From positions 62,001 to 126,000 of the forward strand of contig CAMCVE010000003.1 of the NCBI GenBank assembly GCA_945881775.1: a stretch of 64,000 bases of DNA, written 5' to 3'. How positions within the stretch are numbered: position 1 is the first letter of the stretch; each line of letters begins with the position of its first letter. Below, one piece after another: positions 1 to 8,449 of this stretch. The notes under the pieces are model-generated. The model did not search any database. It was not told where the DNA came from and saw only the letters and a list, made by a program, of their open reading frames with translations. The position numbers and the translations under genes are program-made. The stretch comes from Bacteriovorax stolpii (GTDB lineage: Bacteria; Bdellovibrionota; UBA2428).

Positions 1-2
1 TC

Positions 3-665
3 CCCCAAGAGGGCTTTGACGACAACGACAACGTCGAGTTTGTTCTCGATGGCGAGCTCAAAAATGCCTGCTTCCAACTCGGCATGAGCTCTGTGAAAAT
101 CGAAGGCAATGTGATCAGCGTGAGCCTCGAATCTCACCGTGCTGACGACACCTACTGCACCCAAGACGACGCCGTTCTTCCCGAAGCGATTCAGGCTCCG
201 GTCCCTTTCTACAAGGAAATTGAACTTGGCCAACTCAAAGCCGGCCAGTACACCCTCCGCTACGAAACAACGAGTGTGGTTGTGAACAAGACTTTCAACG
301 TCGCTCAAGCACCCACCAATCGCCAAGACTCTCTGAACTACGCACCTGTGGAGAACGCAAGCATCGACTCCATCGTGAAGACGGGAGACAACGTGAAGCT
401 GCGTCTCACTGGCGTGCTGACTTCTTCCTGCATGCACTTGCGTGACGAAGCCCTCGTTTCTCTCGAAGGTGATGTGGTCGTGGTTCAGCCCCTCGTCAGA
501 GTCGACCTGACCTCGAACTGCCTGATGTATCTACGTCCCTTTTCTCAGGAAGTCATGTTTCCAAATCTTACAGAAGGTCGCTACCTGATTCACATCCGCA
601 GCATGAACGGACGCGCCCTGAACCGCGTGCTTAGCGTGAGCGACGAAGCTTCCACGGCACTCTAA
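3..665 (+). CDS. Two-repeat secreted-type protein, 5' end outside window
   Basis: The reading frame is open to the left edge, so the start lies outside the window. The visible part (about 220 residues) contains two copies of one domain of roughly 90 residues. Each copy runs L-x-G-x-L, then Cys followed one residue later by a hydrophobic-Leu pair (CFQL, CMHL), a beta-type V-x-x-E-G-[ND]-V segment, a second Cys (TYC, SNC), a PF motif, and a closing L-x-x-G-[QR]-Y strand before a final [FL]-[NS]-V. Two Cys per copy suggest one disulphide per domain and an extracytoplasmic location. I do not recognise the family. A strong terminator follows, shared with the convergent gene. Confidence 0.7.
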   Translation, partial: PQEGFDDNDNVEFVLDGELKNACFQLGMSSVKIEGNVISVSLESHRADDTYCTQDDAVLPEAIQAPVPFYKEIELGQLKAGQYTLRYETTSVVVNKTFNVAQAPTNRQDSLNYAPVENASIDSIVKTGDNVKLRLTGVLTSSCMHLRDEALVSLEGDVVVVQPLVRVDLTSNCLMYLRPFSQEVMFPNLTEGRYLIHIRSMNGRALNRVLSVSDEASTAL

Positions 666-690
666 GCTTTTTTAGAATCTTAAAATAGAA

Positions 691-728
691 AATCCCGGTC
701 CCCAGAAATGGTGGATCGGGATTTTTTT
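691..728. terminator. Bidirectional intrinsic terminator
   Basis: A 10-bp stem (692-701 with 713-722, one G-U pair) is followed on the plus strand by seven T. The stem is flanked by A-rich sequence on the left, so it can also end transcription of the convergent minus-strand gene at 741-1307. Confidence 0.75.
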
Positions 729-740
729 ACGTAGGAGCCC

Positions 741-1307
741 TTAAGACGCTTTTTTACGTTTGACCCGGGGTTGCTCTTCTTCTTCTTCATCGTCGAATTC
801 TGCTTCGGCTTTGCTGGCTTGGGGCTGCATGCCAGCACGGTACGCTCCCTGAGAGGGGTGGTTGCGGAAATAGTGATGCAACTGAAGAACCTCGAAGTAT
901 TCCTGACGACTTAAACACGCGAGAATGAAATCAAAATGAGGGTTCTCGGGAGTAATGTTGAAATACAAACTCGATGCGGAGGCGAGGGGAGTTAGAGGCT
1001 GGCTCATCGCCACTTGACCCTTGATGATTGTGATCATGCCGACTTCGGGCTGCACGTTGTAGCCATCGATATCGCCAAGAGCTTTAACAACTGAGAGGGA
1101 CATCTTTCTCAACTTTTCGGTGACTCCTTGATGTGACAAGAAGTTGCTCAGGTCATCGCGGAAGTCGCTTTCGATGATCTTAAAAGCCGTTTCGATTTGA
1201 ACATCGATCGCGCGGATCTCTTCTTCACTCAAATGAGTCAATTCGCGAGCGCGTTTGATGCACTTACCAACTCGAGTCACAATCTCTTCAAACACAGGAG
1301 CACCCAT
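741..1307 (-). CDS. Hypothetical protein with acidic then basic C-terminal tail
   Basis: This 188-residue protein has no signal peptide or membrane segment. The first 150 residues look helical and mixed in charge. The last 25 residues are low complexity: a run of Asp/Glu (about 171-178) followed by a Lys/Arg-rich end. Such tails often contact nucleic acid or basic proteins, but that is only a suggestion here. An AAGG sequence lies about 7 bases before the ATG. The gene stands alone, convergent with the left-edge gene. I do not recognise the family. Confidence 0.7.
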   Translation of the reverse strand: MGAPVFEEIVTRVGKCIKRARELTHLSEEEIRAIDVQIETAFKIIESDFRDDLSNFLSHQGVTEKLRKMSLSVVKALGDIDGYNVQPEVGMITIIKGQVAMSQPLTPLASASSLYFNITPENPHFDFILACLSRQEYFEVLQLHHYFRNHPSQGAYRAGMQPQASKAEAEFDDEEEEEQPRVKRKKAS

Positions 1308-1392
1308 TAGAGACCTTATCGGCGCGAGTGCCGGTTTCTTGACTCCACAAAACCAGTTAAGGGCTTTAAAGCCTTTCTTTAGAGGAACTTAA

Positions 1393-2493
1393 CTAACGCA
1401 GCACCCCGTTTGTTGGCCTTGGAGCCTCAATCTCGGCGTAGACAGGCCAATGATCGGAAACCCCCTCGATGCGTCCCCAAGATCCCGTTCGAAAGCGAAG
1501 TGGACCGGGCCCTTGGCTTGAGTGCTGAAAATCGAGCTCCCGAATGACGCGTACACTCTCCGGAACAAGGCGCCAACCCATAGACTCGGATTGCCGAAGC
1601 ATCCAAATCTGATCAAAGAACGACCATCCCCGGTGGTAGACCGTTCCTTGGCAATCTTTGCAGCCCACCAGATGACTCACACACCATCTGGTGGAATGCG
1701 CTCTTTGGATCCGAGCACGACGCCGCTCCTCGCGAGCACTCACATTGAAGTCTCCCCCCACAAGCACGAGTTCCCGAGCTGGAGCAGATGTCAGGCGATC
1801 AAGTTCATCGAGAGCCGCTTCACGCATTCGCGCCGGATGAAACGCCGACGGAAGATGCAGCACAAAAACTCTAACGGATCCGAACGGCGACTTAAGACGG
1901 ACTTCGAGAATCCCCCGTGTTGCAGCTTCTAAGCGTGAAAATGCGCTCCCAAACGGAATTTTATGAAGCTTAGGGGGAGCGGCCAACGGCCATCGGCTGA
2001 GCAAGCCCACATCGATACCTCGCTCATCAGTGCCCTCGAGCAAAACGGCGTGGTAGCTGGTCTTGGACAAAAAATCGCTCGAGAGTCGTTGCAAAATACT
2101 GAGGTTCTCAATTTCTTGGAGCAGGACAAGATCAGGTCCGCTCCCCGCAGCCAAAATCACCTGCGAGATGCGCCGTAATTTTTCTTTAAGGAGACTCTCA
2201 GTCCAATTCAAGTTGAGGCAGTCTTCTCGCCACTTTTTGATGTGGATTTGTCGGCAGCGCATCTGGTGCTTGGCGCTGCCCTTTTGAAGAGCCGGAAGAT
2301 AGGTCTCATCATTTGTTGCGGGGTCGTCACGGGCGTCAAAAAGGTTTTCGACATTGAAGCTCATCACTGAGATACGGCCAGGAGGTCTTGGAGGGAGCAA
2401 AGTAGGGATTGAAAAAACACCGGCAAGAGCTGCAAAGATCGTTGTAAAACTCATCGCCGAGCCAAAGCGAGAAGCATTCCTAACGCTCCACAT
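1393..2493 (-). CDS. Endonuclease/exonuclease/phosphatase (EEP) family protein
   Basis: The EEP fold hydrolyses phosphodiester or phosphomonoester bonds in a metal-dependent way. Its signatures are visible in order: MSFNVENLFD near residue 44, LLQEIEN near 123, RGIDVGLLSR near 158, the HLPS strand, GGDFNVS near 246 and the terminal SDHWPVYAEI. These supply the metal ligands (Asn, Glu, Asp) and the catalytic His of the SDH motif. The N-terminus is hydrophobic (about residues 14-35), so the enzyme may be exported or anchored. The start is uncertain: no clear ribosome binding site precedes the first ATG, and a Met at residue 14 is an alternative. The substrate (DNA, RNA, lipid) cannot be told. 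Confidence 0.85.
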   Translation of the reverse strand: MWSVRNASRFGSAMSFTTIFAALAGVFSIPTLLPPRPPGRISVMSFNVENLFDARDDPATNDETYLPALQKGSAKHQMRCRQIHIKKWREDCLNLNWTESLLKEKLRRISQVILAAGSGPDLVLLQEIENLSILQRLSSDFLSKTSYHAVLLEGTDERGIDVGLLSRWPLAAPPKLHKIPFGSAFSRLEAATRGILEVRLKSPFGSVRVFVLHLPSAFHPARMREAALDELDRLTSAPARELVLVGGDFNVSAREERRRARIQRAHSTRWCVSHLVGCKDCQGTVYHRGWSFFDQIWMLRQSESMGWRLVPESVRVIRELDFQHSSQGPGPLRFRTGSWGRIEGVSDHWPVYAEIEAPRPTNGVLR

Positions 2494-2604
2494 AACACTC
2501 TAAGCACAGCACAACTTGTGTTTAATGCGCGATAAGTTAAATTATCGCTTATAGTAACTATATGATTTCATGAAAAAGGCCAAAAATCTCGCAGGGAGCC
2601 CATT

Positions 2605-3771
2605 TTGAGTTTCAAAGGAAAGATTCTTCGACTTCTTGGACGCCTTCAGAGCGCCTTCAAAAAACCCCCTAAAAAGCGCAGCAACCGCCTCAAATTCCAG
2701 CCCCCAGAAATTGCAACGCTTCCGGCTCTTATCCACAAAGACCTTCCCAAAGTTCCCGTTTCAAGTGCCATCCAAGAGTTCTCGCTTGTCCAACTCAGTC
2801 CGCACAGCCGACGAGCCTATGCCGCCGACCTCCAAGATTTTTTCAAATTTCTGAGTGGACGGGGAATTTGGGCTCACTGGAACCAAGAAATGTCGCCTCT
2901 TTTGATTGCCGAGTACCGCGAGTACCTGGTCATCGATAGAGCACTCGCCAAAAGCACCACGACTCGAAAGCTCGCCGTCGTGAAGAGCTTCTGCAAATGG
3001 GCCCTTTCCCGAGGCTGGATCGAGAAAAACCCCGCAGACCTTATCCGTAGCTTTCCCCAAACTCAGGACTCAAAGACGGCCTACCTAAACAACGCCGAAG
3101 TTGCCCAGCTGCTTAGCTCCTTTCCACCGATGGAGGGAAGCCGTCTCTTTCGTGCGCTTTCGCGGGTTACAGTCGAGACCCTGCTCATGCTCGGACTTCG
3201 CCGCTCGGAGGCCGCATCGATTCATATGAAAGATTTGGAGCGACTCGAGGGGAGCTGGACATTGCGCGTCCACGGCAAAGGTGACCGTGCGCGGGTGCTT
3301 CCGCTTCCAGAGCGATTGATGGAAACTTGGAGCGAGTGGCTTTTGCGTCTTCATCCGGAAGATTGCCCACGCGCATCACTGGCCGCAGATCCAGAGGCTT
3401 GGATAAGATTCCTCAAGCAACACTCATCCGATCCTTTGCTCGTCTCAACGCGCGCAAAAACTTTTGATGCCCCGCTCTCAACTTCAGAGATTGGGCGCAT
3501 CGTGCGTCAAGCGGCGCGTCGCTCGGGACTCAGCCAACGTGTAACGCCGCACGCGCTTCGCGCAACGGCGATCACCCATGCCCTCGACGAAGGGGCCTCG
3601 CATCGAGGCATCCAGCAAATGGCGGGGTGGACTTCGCCACTCATGATCACGCGCTACGACAAACGGCGTAAGGATCACCGCTTCTCCGCCATTCACCATC
3701 TGTCTTATGCAAAGCAACCTGAGCGTGGGCAAGTTGAGCCCGTGATCGTCGTCGGCCCCAACGAAAGCTGA
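2605..3771 (+). CDS. Tyrosine recombinase, XerC/XerD-like
   Basis: This is a site-specific recombinase of the phage-integrase family. After a basic N-terminal extension of about 50 residues come a SAM-like core-binding domain (about 55-145) and a catalytic domain. Catalytic residues visible: Arg199 (GLRRSE), Lys225 in the beta hairpin (HGKGDR), His316 and Arg319 (HALR), and nucleophile Tyr351 (TRYDK). The usual second His of the L-G-H motif is Trp342 (AGW), as in some other family members. The start is TTG with AGGGAG seven bases upstream. No att-like repeats, excisionase or cargo genes surround it, so a chromosomal Xer-type role is more likely than a mobile one, but the exact role is open. 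Confidence 0.85.
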   Translation: MSFKGKILRLLGRLQSAFKKPPKKRSNRLKFQPPEIATLPALIHKDLPKVPVSSAIQEFSLVQLSPHSRRAYAADLQDFFKFLSGRGIWAHWNQEMSPLLIAEYREYLVIDRALAKSTTTRKLAVVKSFCKWALSRGWIEKNPADLIRSFPQTQDSKTAYLNNAEVAQLLSSFPPMEGSRLFRALSRVTVETLLMLGLRRSEAASIHMKDLERLEGSWTLRVHGKGDRARVLPLPERLMETWSEWLLRLHPEDCPRASLAADPEAWIRFLKQHSSDPLLVSTRAKTFDAPLSTSEIGRIVRQAARRSGLSQRVTPHALRATAITHALDEGASHRGIQQMAGWTSPLMITRYDKRRKDHRFSAIHHLSYAKQPERGQVEPVIVVGPNES

Positions 3772-3787
3772 TAGAAAGGAATCACGA

Positions 3788-4468
3788 ATGTCCAAAGCTC
3801 TTCTCTTCGGAATCAGCGGTCTTATTGGCTCGAGCTTAGCGCCGATGCTCAGCAAGGATTTCGACCAGGTGATCGCACCCGGCCGAAAGCCTCACGGACA
3901 CAACGACGAGCATCTTCAGACTCCGGTCGTTAACTTCGAGCGTCTTGCTACAGAGCACCGAGATCTCTTCTTGGGGGCAGACGTTTTGTTTTACTGCCTC
4001 GGAACGACGCGATCTCGAGCCGGAAGCTTTGCCGATTTTCAGCGCATCGAATGGCAGCTCGCAAACGCGGTCCTTGGCACGGCACGCGAATGTGGCGTGC
4101 CCAAAGTGGTCCTCATTAGCGCACGATCGGCCGACGAAATGTCCCTCTTTGGCTACCTTCGCGTAAAAGGACACATCGAGCGCTACGCTAAGGAACTCGG
4201 CTTTGGAAAACTGGTGATCGCAAGACCTTCGCTCCTCATGGGAGAACGAGCTGAGTCGCGTTTCTTCGAAGGGCTTTCGATCTCGCTTGCGCGACCGCTG
4301 GTAAAACCGCTCCAGAAGTTCTTCCCTAAGGCAGCCCCAATTCGGGATGTTGAACTGGCACGTGCCCTGGCGCGCAGTGCACAGCGTGCAAAATCGTCAT
4401 TATGGGTTATTGAGAACGACGAGCTGGTGAGTCTCGGAAACGAAGTTTCAAAACTCGGTCAAATTTGA
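3788..4468 (+). CDS. NAD(P)-binding oxidoreductase, TIP30/HTATIP2-like
   Basis: This 226-residue protein is an atypical short-chain dehydrogenase. The N-terminal Rossmann signature is GISGLIGSS (residues 8-16). LFYCLGTTRS near residue 68 matches the conserved strand of this subfamily, and LISARSAD followed by Y-x-x-x-K (YLRVK, about 124-128) resembles the active site. The subfamily lacks a well-defined substrate in bacteria. It lies 17 bases after the recombinase gene and overlaps the 3' end of the convergent peptidase gene by 10 bases. Confidence 0.8.
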   Translation: MSKALLFGISGLIGSSLAPMLSKDFDQVIAPGRKPHGHNDEHLQTPVVNFERLATEHRDLFLGADVLFYCLGTTRSRAGSFADFQRIEWQLANAVLGTARECGVPKVVLISARSADEMSLFGYLRVKGHIERYAKELGFGKLVIARPSLLMGERAESRFFEGLSISLARPLVKPLQKFFPKAAPIRDVELARALARSAQRAKSSLWVIENDELVSLGNEVSKLGQI

Positions 4469-5940
4469 AGATATTTTCGATCGACATAATCCAGAAAAGC
4501 TTTGGCTTCGAAATCGCGTCCGCCGAGCATTTTGCGAATGCGGGTTGGCGTGTCCTCAAAACAAGCTTGCGCGTGCACTCTTTCACGAAGGAAGGCCAGG
4601 AGCCTCTTGAAATCGCCGAGAGCGGCTCTCGTGCTCCATTCGGGATCGACTTTTTGGTATTCTGAAAAGAGCTCGGCCGATAGAAGATTCCCTAGCGCGT
4701 AGCTCGGAAAATATCCAAAAGCGCCACCGTACCAGTGAATGTCCTGGAGACACCCTTCGGAATCATCCGCGAGATCATAGCCAAAAAGTTCAGCAAAGCG
4801 CGTGCGCCAGGCATGTGGAAGGTCTTTTACAGCCAGCCCTCCATTGATCAACTTCTCTTCGAGCTCCATACGCAAAACAATATGCAAGTTGTAAGTCACC
4901 TCGTCGGCGTCGACCCGGATGCTCGAGAGTTCTACCCAGTTGAAAATCAAGTCTAGATCAGCAGGGTCGCGGCCCGTGAGTGATTCAACAAAGCTGAAGA
5001 AGGGTTTGGATCGTCCTATAAAATTTTCATAGAGCCGGCTCTGAGACTCGTGGATACCAAATGAGTCCGTCCGACCACAAGGAGTGCGTAGCGTTTCGCG
5101 TGGAAGCCCTTGCTCGTAGAGCGCATGGCCACATTCATGAATCGCTCCGGAGAGCGAATCTGTAAAGTCGTCCTCGCGGTAGCGCGTGGTCATGCGAACA
5201 TCATCTTCGGATCCGCCGCAAAAGGGGTGGGTCGACTCGTCGATGCGCCCGTGCTTGCGATCAAACCCCAGAGCTTCAAGAACCGGAACTAAAAGCTTTC
5301 GCTGCTCCACGATTGGCATCTTTCTCTTCTCAAGAACCGCCGCTCGAGCAACGCGGCGACCTGCCTGCTTCGCTAGAATCCGAGGAATTCTTTCTTGAAG
5401 ACCGCGAGCCACCTCTTCGAGCAAGCGACGCACGGACGAAGCCTTGAGGCCAGGATCATACTCTCCCAATAGAACTTCGTAGTCGGAGAGATCCTTATAA
5501 CGCGGACCGAGGATAGAATCTTTTCGGAATGCCGCGAGTCGCTCTCGTTGCAGCGAGATCAAGTTCTCCAGGTGCGGCTGGACCATCGCAAAACTCTTGG
5601 CAGCTCGAGCCTTTTTCCAGATCTCGGTGCACTCGACTTGCGCGCGCGAGTGGCGCTCAACAAAGTCCGGCGAAAGCGCGCGCTGCTTGGCGACATCTTC
5701 TTTGAGACGTCTGATGTGAGGAGAACTCGAAGAACTTGCTAAAACAGAATCCACAAAACTTGGGGCCGTCATACGCTGATGTGTCATCGTGGAGAGCAGG
5801 GCCAGTTGATCTTGACGAAGCCCAATGCCTCCTTCGGGCATAAGAGATTCTTGGTCCCAAGCCAGTAACCCCGAAATGCTGCCTAAGGTGGCAATTTTTT
5901 GGTATTCCATGAGGATCTCTGATTCTGTCATGCCCCTCAT
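4459..5940 (-). CDS. Carboxypeptidase Taq (peptidase family M32)
   Basis: This is a zinc metallocarboxypeptidase that removes C-terminal residues from peptides. At 493 residues it has the normal M32 length. The zinc motif HECGH (268-272) is the family's HExxH, and HESQSR about 25 residues later carries the third ligand. The DPGL-containing substrate region, the cysteine-glycine-glycine segment CGGSEDD and the late SYALGN stretch are also typical. It is probably cytoplasmic (no signal peptide) and acts in peptide turnover. It appears to be a single-gene unit. Two ATG codons lie three codons apart at the start; the first is used here. Confidence 0.92.
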   Translation of the reverse strand: MRGMTESEILMEYQKIATLGSISGLLAWDQESLMPEGGIGLRQDQLALLSTMTHQRMTAPSFVDSVLASSSSSPHIRRLKEDVAKQRALSPDFVERHSRAQVECTEIWKKARAAKSFAMVQPHLENLISLQRERLAAFRKDSILGPRYKDLSDYEVLLGEYDPGLKASSVRRLLEEVARGLQERIPRILAKQAGRRVARAAVLEKRKMPIVEQRKLLVPVLEALGFDRKHGRIDESTHPFCGGSEDDVRMTTRYREDDFTDSLSGAIHECGHALYEQGLPRETLRTPCGRTDSFGIHESQSRLYENFIGRSKPFFSFVESLTGRDPADLDLIFNWVELSSIRVDADEVTYNLHIVLRMELEEKLINGGLAVKDLPHAWRTRFAELFGYDLADDSEGCLQDIHWYGGAFGYFPSYALGNLLSAELFSEYQKVDPEWSTRAALGDFKRLLAFLRERVHAQACFEDTPTRIRKMLGGRDFEAKAFLDYVDRKYLQI

Positions 5941-6023
5941 CTAAGCAGATCTAGGGTTGGAATCGCAATCTTTGAACAGAGCTCTTGTTGAAACGCTAGA
6001 GATGTCCGTAGCTGCCAGTGCGA

Positions 6024-6374
6024 TCAATTCTTTTGATCAAAAAATTCTTCGACGCATACTCGGTAGCGATTCAGAGAGACAAGCCACGTCAGACTCAGAA
6101 CCAACACGATCGCAAAAGCAATAAGAGAGACCGAGACTTCTTTTGAAGAGTGAAAAAGATGCGAGAGTAGGGGAGGCAAAGCGATCCCTAGAGCTGCGAA
6201 ACTCGCGAGCAGTCCCAATGTTAGAGACCCTATCCCCCAATACCAAGCCCCTTTAAGTCCCCAGCCCGACCGCAAAAAAAGTTGGCGGAATAGGCCCCAC
6301 GCGCCACGATGCGCGTATCGAGACCATACGACGCCGAATGTCGCGATTAAGAACAAGATCAGAGCATTTCCCAT
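6024..6374 (-). CDS. Small membrane protein, unknown
   Basis: This 116-residue protein has three probable membrane segments: about residues 2-17, 45-70 and 80-100. A basic, aromatic loop lies between the first two (R-Y-A-H-R, then FRQLFLRSGW). No catalytic motif is visible. It starts 25 bases from the divergent gene at 6400, so the two genes must share a very short control region. I do not recognise the family. Confidence 0.6.
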   Translation of the reverse strand: MGNALILFLIATFGVVWSRYAHRGAWGLFRQLFLRSGWGLKGAWYWGIGSLTLGLLASFAALGIALPPLLSHLFHSSKEVSVSLIAFAIVLVLSLTWLVSLNRYRVCVEEFFDQKN

Positions 6375-6399
6375 GAGATTTGTTATGATCTAAGTGGAA

Positions 6400-7545
6400 A
6401 TGAGCGGCCTTGCATCCAAAAAATTCGCGATCGTCGGTTGCAACGTGTCAGCCCGTATGGCGCTCAAGGCGATCCAGGCGCGCTACACTGGAGCCGAAAT
6501 AAAATGGCTTCTGGCCGCCAAAGATTCATCTTTCGATGAACAGGCCGACGTCGGCGTTTGTCTGCCCGAGCAAATTTTTACTTCGCTGGTTGAGACAGAG
6601 AACTCGGGGCAGACTCAGCTCGAGTGGCATTTTCATTTCAATCGTCACGAGCACGAGCGCCTCAGTGATTTTGCGAGCTCGTCGCCTCGACGCAAAAGTT
6701 CTGCCAAAATTCCCTGGGCGCTGCGACGCAAGATCGAGAGTCTCGGTCTTTGGAACGATGTGACGCCTCGTCCTTGGACCGCCGAGGAGGGAGTATCTTT
6801 TGACTGGACTCAGCTAGCGCCGGTTTCTCTTAGTGAACGCAAGTCCACCACATGGGGCCTCTTTTCGAGGCGGGCGCTCCTCAAAGATGCTCATTTAGAC
6901 ACCCGCTTCCGCGTGCTTGGACTCGAAGATGGGGGCACCAAAGGTGCTACGAAATTGATCTATAGCGCGCCCTTCGGATCCGAATCCTTCGACGCTCTTT
7001 TGTGGACTTCTCATGGATCGCGCCCACGGATCGAGAACACTTCGAACTTCGAATTAAAAAATCTCACACGCATCCCGATTGGCCGTTGGCGGACTTGGAT
7101 GGCCAGTGTCCCCACAAAGAGCGTTGCGTTTCTGCCCCAACTCAGTCTTTGGCTTGATTCGGGCGCAGCTGGCCAGTACTTCCTCGCAAACGGACTCTTT
7201 CGTAGTGGTGCCTTGCACCGAGTTTTCCGTCGCGACTGCCCAACGGATTCGTACAGCTCTCTACTGCAGATTGAAACTCTGGAGTTTTTTGCAGAACCTC
7301 TGAGCACACAAACCACCACTCGGCCCGACACAATGCTGTGGGATTTCTGTCCGTTTCTTAAGGTCTTTCCCACCGTTTGGGCGGAGAGCAACCTCGACGA
7401 AAACATGATCTACAGCGACCCCTTTCCCGTCTTGCATCACTATGCGCGCGGGATCGACTTCTGGAGTGGAGGGGCCTTTAGCAACATCTCACGACTTCTA
7501 GAGATGTCCGCCGTCTGGCCGAATCTGAATATTTCCGCCCCTTGA
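6400..7545 (+). CDS. Hypothetical protein with Rossmann-like N-terminus
   Basis: This 381-residue protein begins with a strand-glycine-helix segment, FAIVGCNVSARMALKAI (about residues 10-26), which resembles a dinucleotide-binding beta-alpha-beta unit, although the second and third glycines are replaced by Asn and Ala. The rest is rich in Trp and Phe and shows no motif I can name. It could be a divergent FAD-dependent protein, but that is not established. A GTG two codons upstream is an alternative start. The last 48 bases overlap the end of the convergent metallo-hydrolase gene. Confidence 0.65.
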   Translation: MSGLASKKFAIVGCNVSARMALKAIQARYTGAEIKWLLAAKDSSFDEQADVGVCLPEQIFTSLVETENSGQTQLEWHFHFNRHEHERLSDFASSSPRRKSSAKIPWALRRKIESLGLWNDVTPRPWTAEEGVSFDWTQLAPVSLSERKSTTWGLFSRRALLKDAHLDTRFRVLGLEDGGTKGATKLIYSAPFGSESFDALLWTSHGSRPRIENTSNFELKNLTRIPIGRWRTWMASVPTKSVAFLPQLSLWLDSGAAGQYFLANGLFRSGALHRVFRRDCPTDSYSSLLQIETLEFFAEPLSTQTTTRPDTMLWDFCPFLKVFPTVWAESNLDENMIYSDPFPVLHHYARGIDFWSGGAFSNISRLLEMSAVWPNLNISAP

Positions 7546-8388
7546 TTCTGAGTTTGTTTTTTCGACCCTGATCAAAGCTCGAGTCGGATCATGCTCTAAG
7601 ATAAGCCCCCAGTCGTGGCGCGCGGCACTTTCCAAGAATCGCCTCTTTTCCTGAAGCAAGACCTGAGGTTGAAGATCAAATCCCATGCCCCAAGTTTCTT
7701 TGATGTGATACTGAGTCGGTAGAAGATCGGCACAAAAAACGACATTGCCTTCGGAGCGCCCTGACCTCAGGTGCACGATCATTTGCCCGAGCGTGTGCCC
7801 ATCGCTTGCCTCAGCCCAAAGCCCTGGCAATAGCGGCTGTGGATCGCCAGACAAAGCGATGTCGACGAGACGCAACTGACCGCTCCTCGCCCACGGCTCC
7901 CAGTTCTCAGAGCGGTAAGAGGCGGACTCACGTGGACCAGGGTCGCGAGCGAAATCCCAGTTTCTCTGCGAGACCCAGTGTTCGGCTCTCTCAAACACAG
8001 GACGCAGGCTCGTCCCGTCTTCTGAGAACTCCGTGAGCCCACCGACGTGATCAAAATGCAGGTGTGTGGCGATCACGTGATCGACATCCTGAGGACTAAC
8101 GCCCGTCGGAGCAAGAATTTCGGACCAAGGGCGCACCGAGAGATCGAAGTTCTTCGGACCGCCGGCACCCCATTTGCTTCCCATGCCTGCGTCGACAATT
8201 GCTGTGTATCCTGGGCCTTTGACGAGCAAAGTTCTTAGTCCTAGAGGAATTCGGTTTTGCTCATCGGGGGCGAGCTTCTGCGACCATAAGGTTCGCGGGA
8301 TGAGACCGAACATCGCGCCCCCGTCTAAGCGAAAGTACCCGGTCTCCAAAATCCAGATTTCCAGATCACCCACCTGTAATTTCATCAC
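7498..8388 (-). CDS. MBL-fold metallo-hydrolase
   Basis: This is a metallo-beta-lactamase superfamily hydrolase (296 residues). The metal motif HLHFDH (109-114) is followed by the later ligands: GHTLGQ near 196, FCADLLP near 220 and LEHDP near 265. This arrangement suits the quorum-quenching lactonase/YtnP-like and general MBL hydrolase groups. No signal peptide is seen, so it is probably cytoplasmic. The substrate cannot be assigned from sequence. It is divergent from polA across 61 bases. Confidence 0.88.
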   Translation of the reverse strand: MMKLQVGDLEIWILETGYFRLDGGAMFGLIPRTLWSQKLAPDEQNRIPLGLRTLLVKGPGYTAIVDAGMGSKWGAGGPKNFDLSVRPWSEILAPTGVSPQDVDHVIATHLHFDHVGGLTEFSEDGTSLRPVFERAEHWVSQRNWDFARDPGPRESASYRSENWEPWARSGQLRLVDIALSGDPQPLLPGLWAEASDGHTLGQMIVHLRSGRSEGNVVFCADLLPTQYHIKETWGMGFDLQPQVLLQEKRRFLESAARHDWGLILEHDPTRALIRVEKTNSESRGGNIQIRPDGGHL

Positions 8389-8449
8389 TCCATCCTAAGG
8401 CATTTCGGGCGTGTGACAATCCAGGGCTTTCGACCTATGTCTTTAGCTC

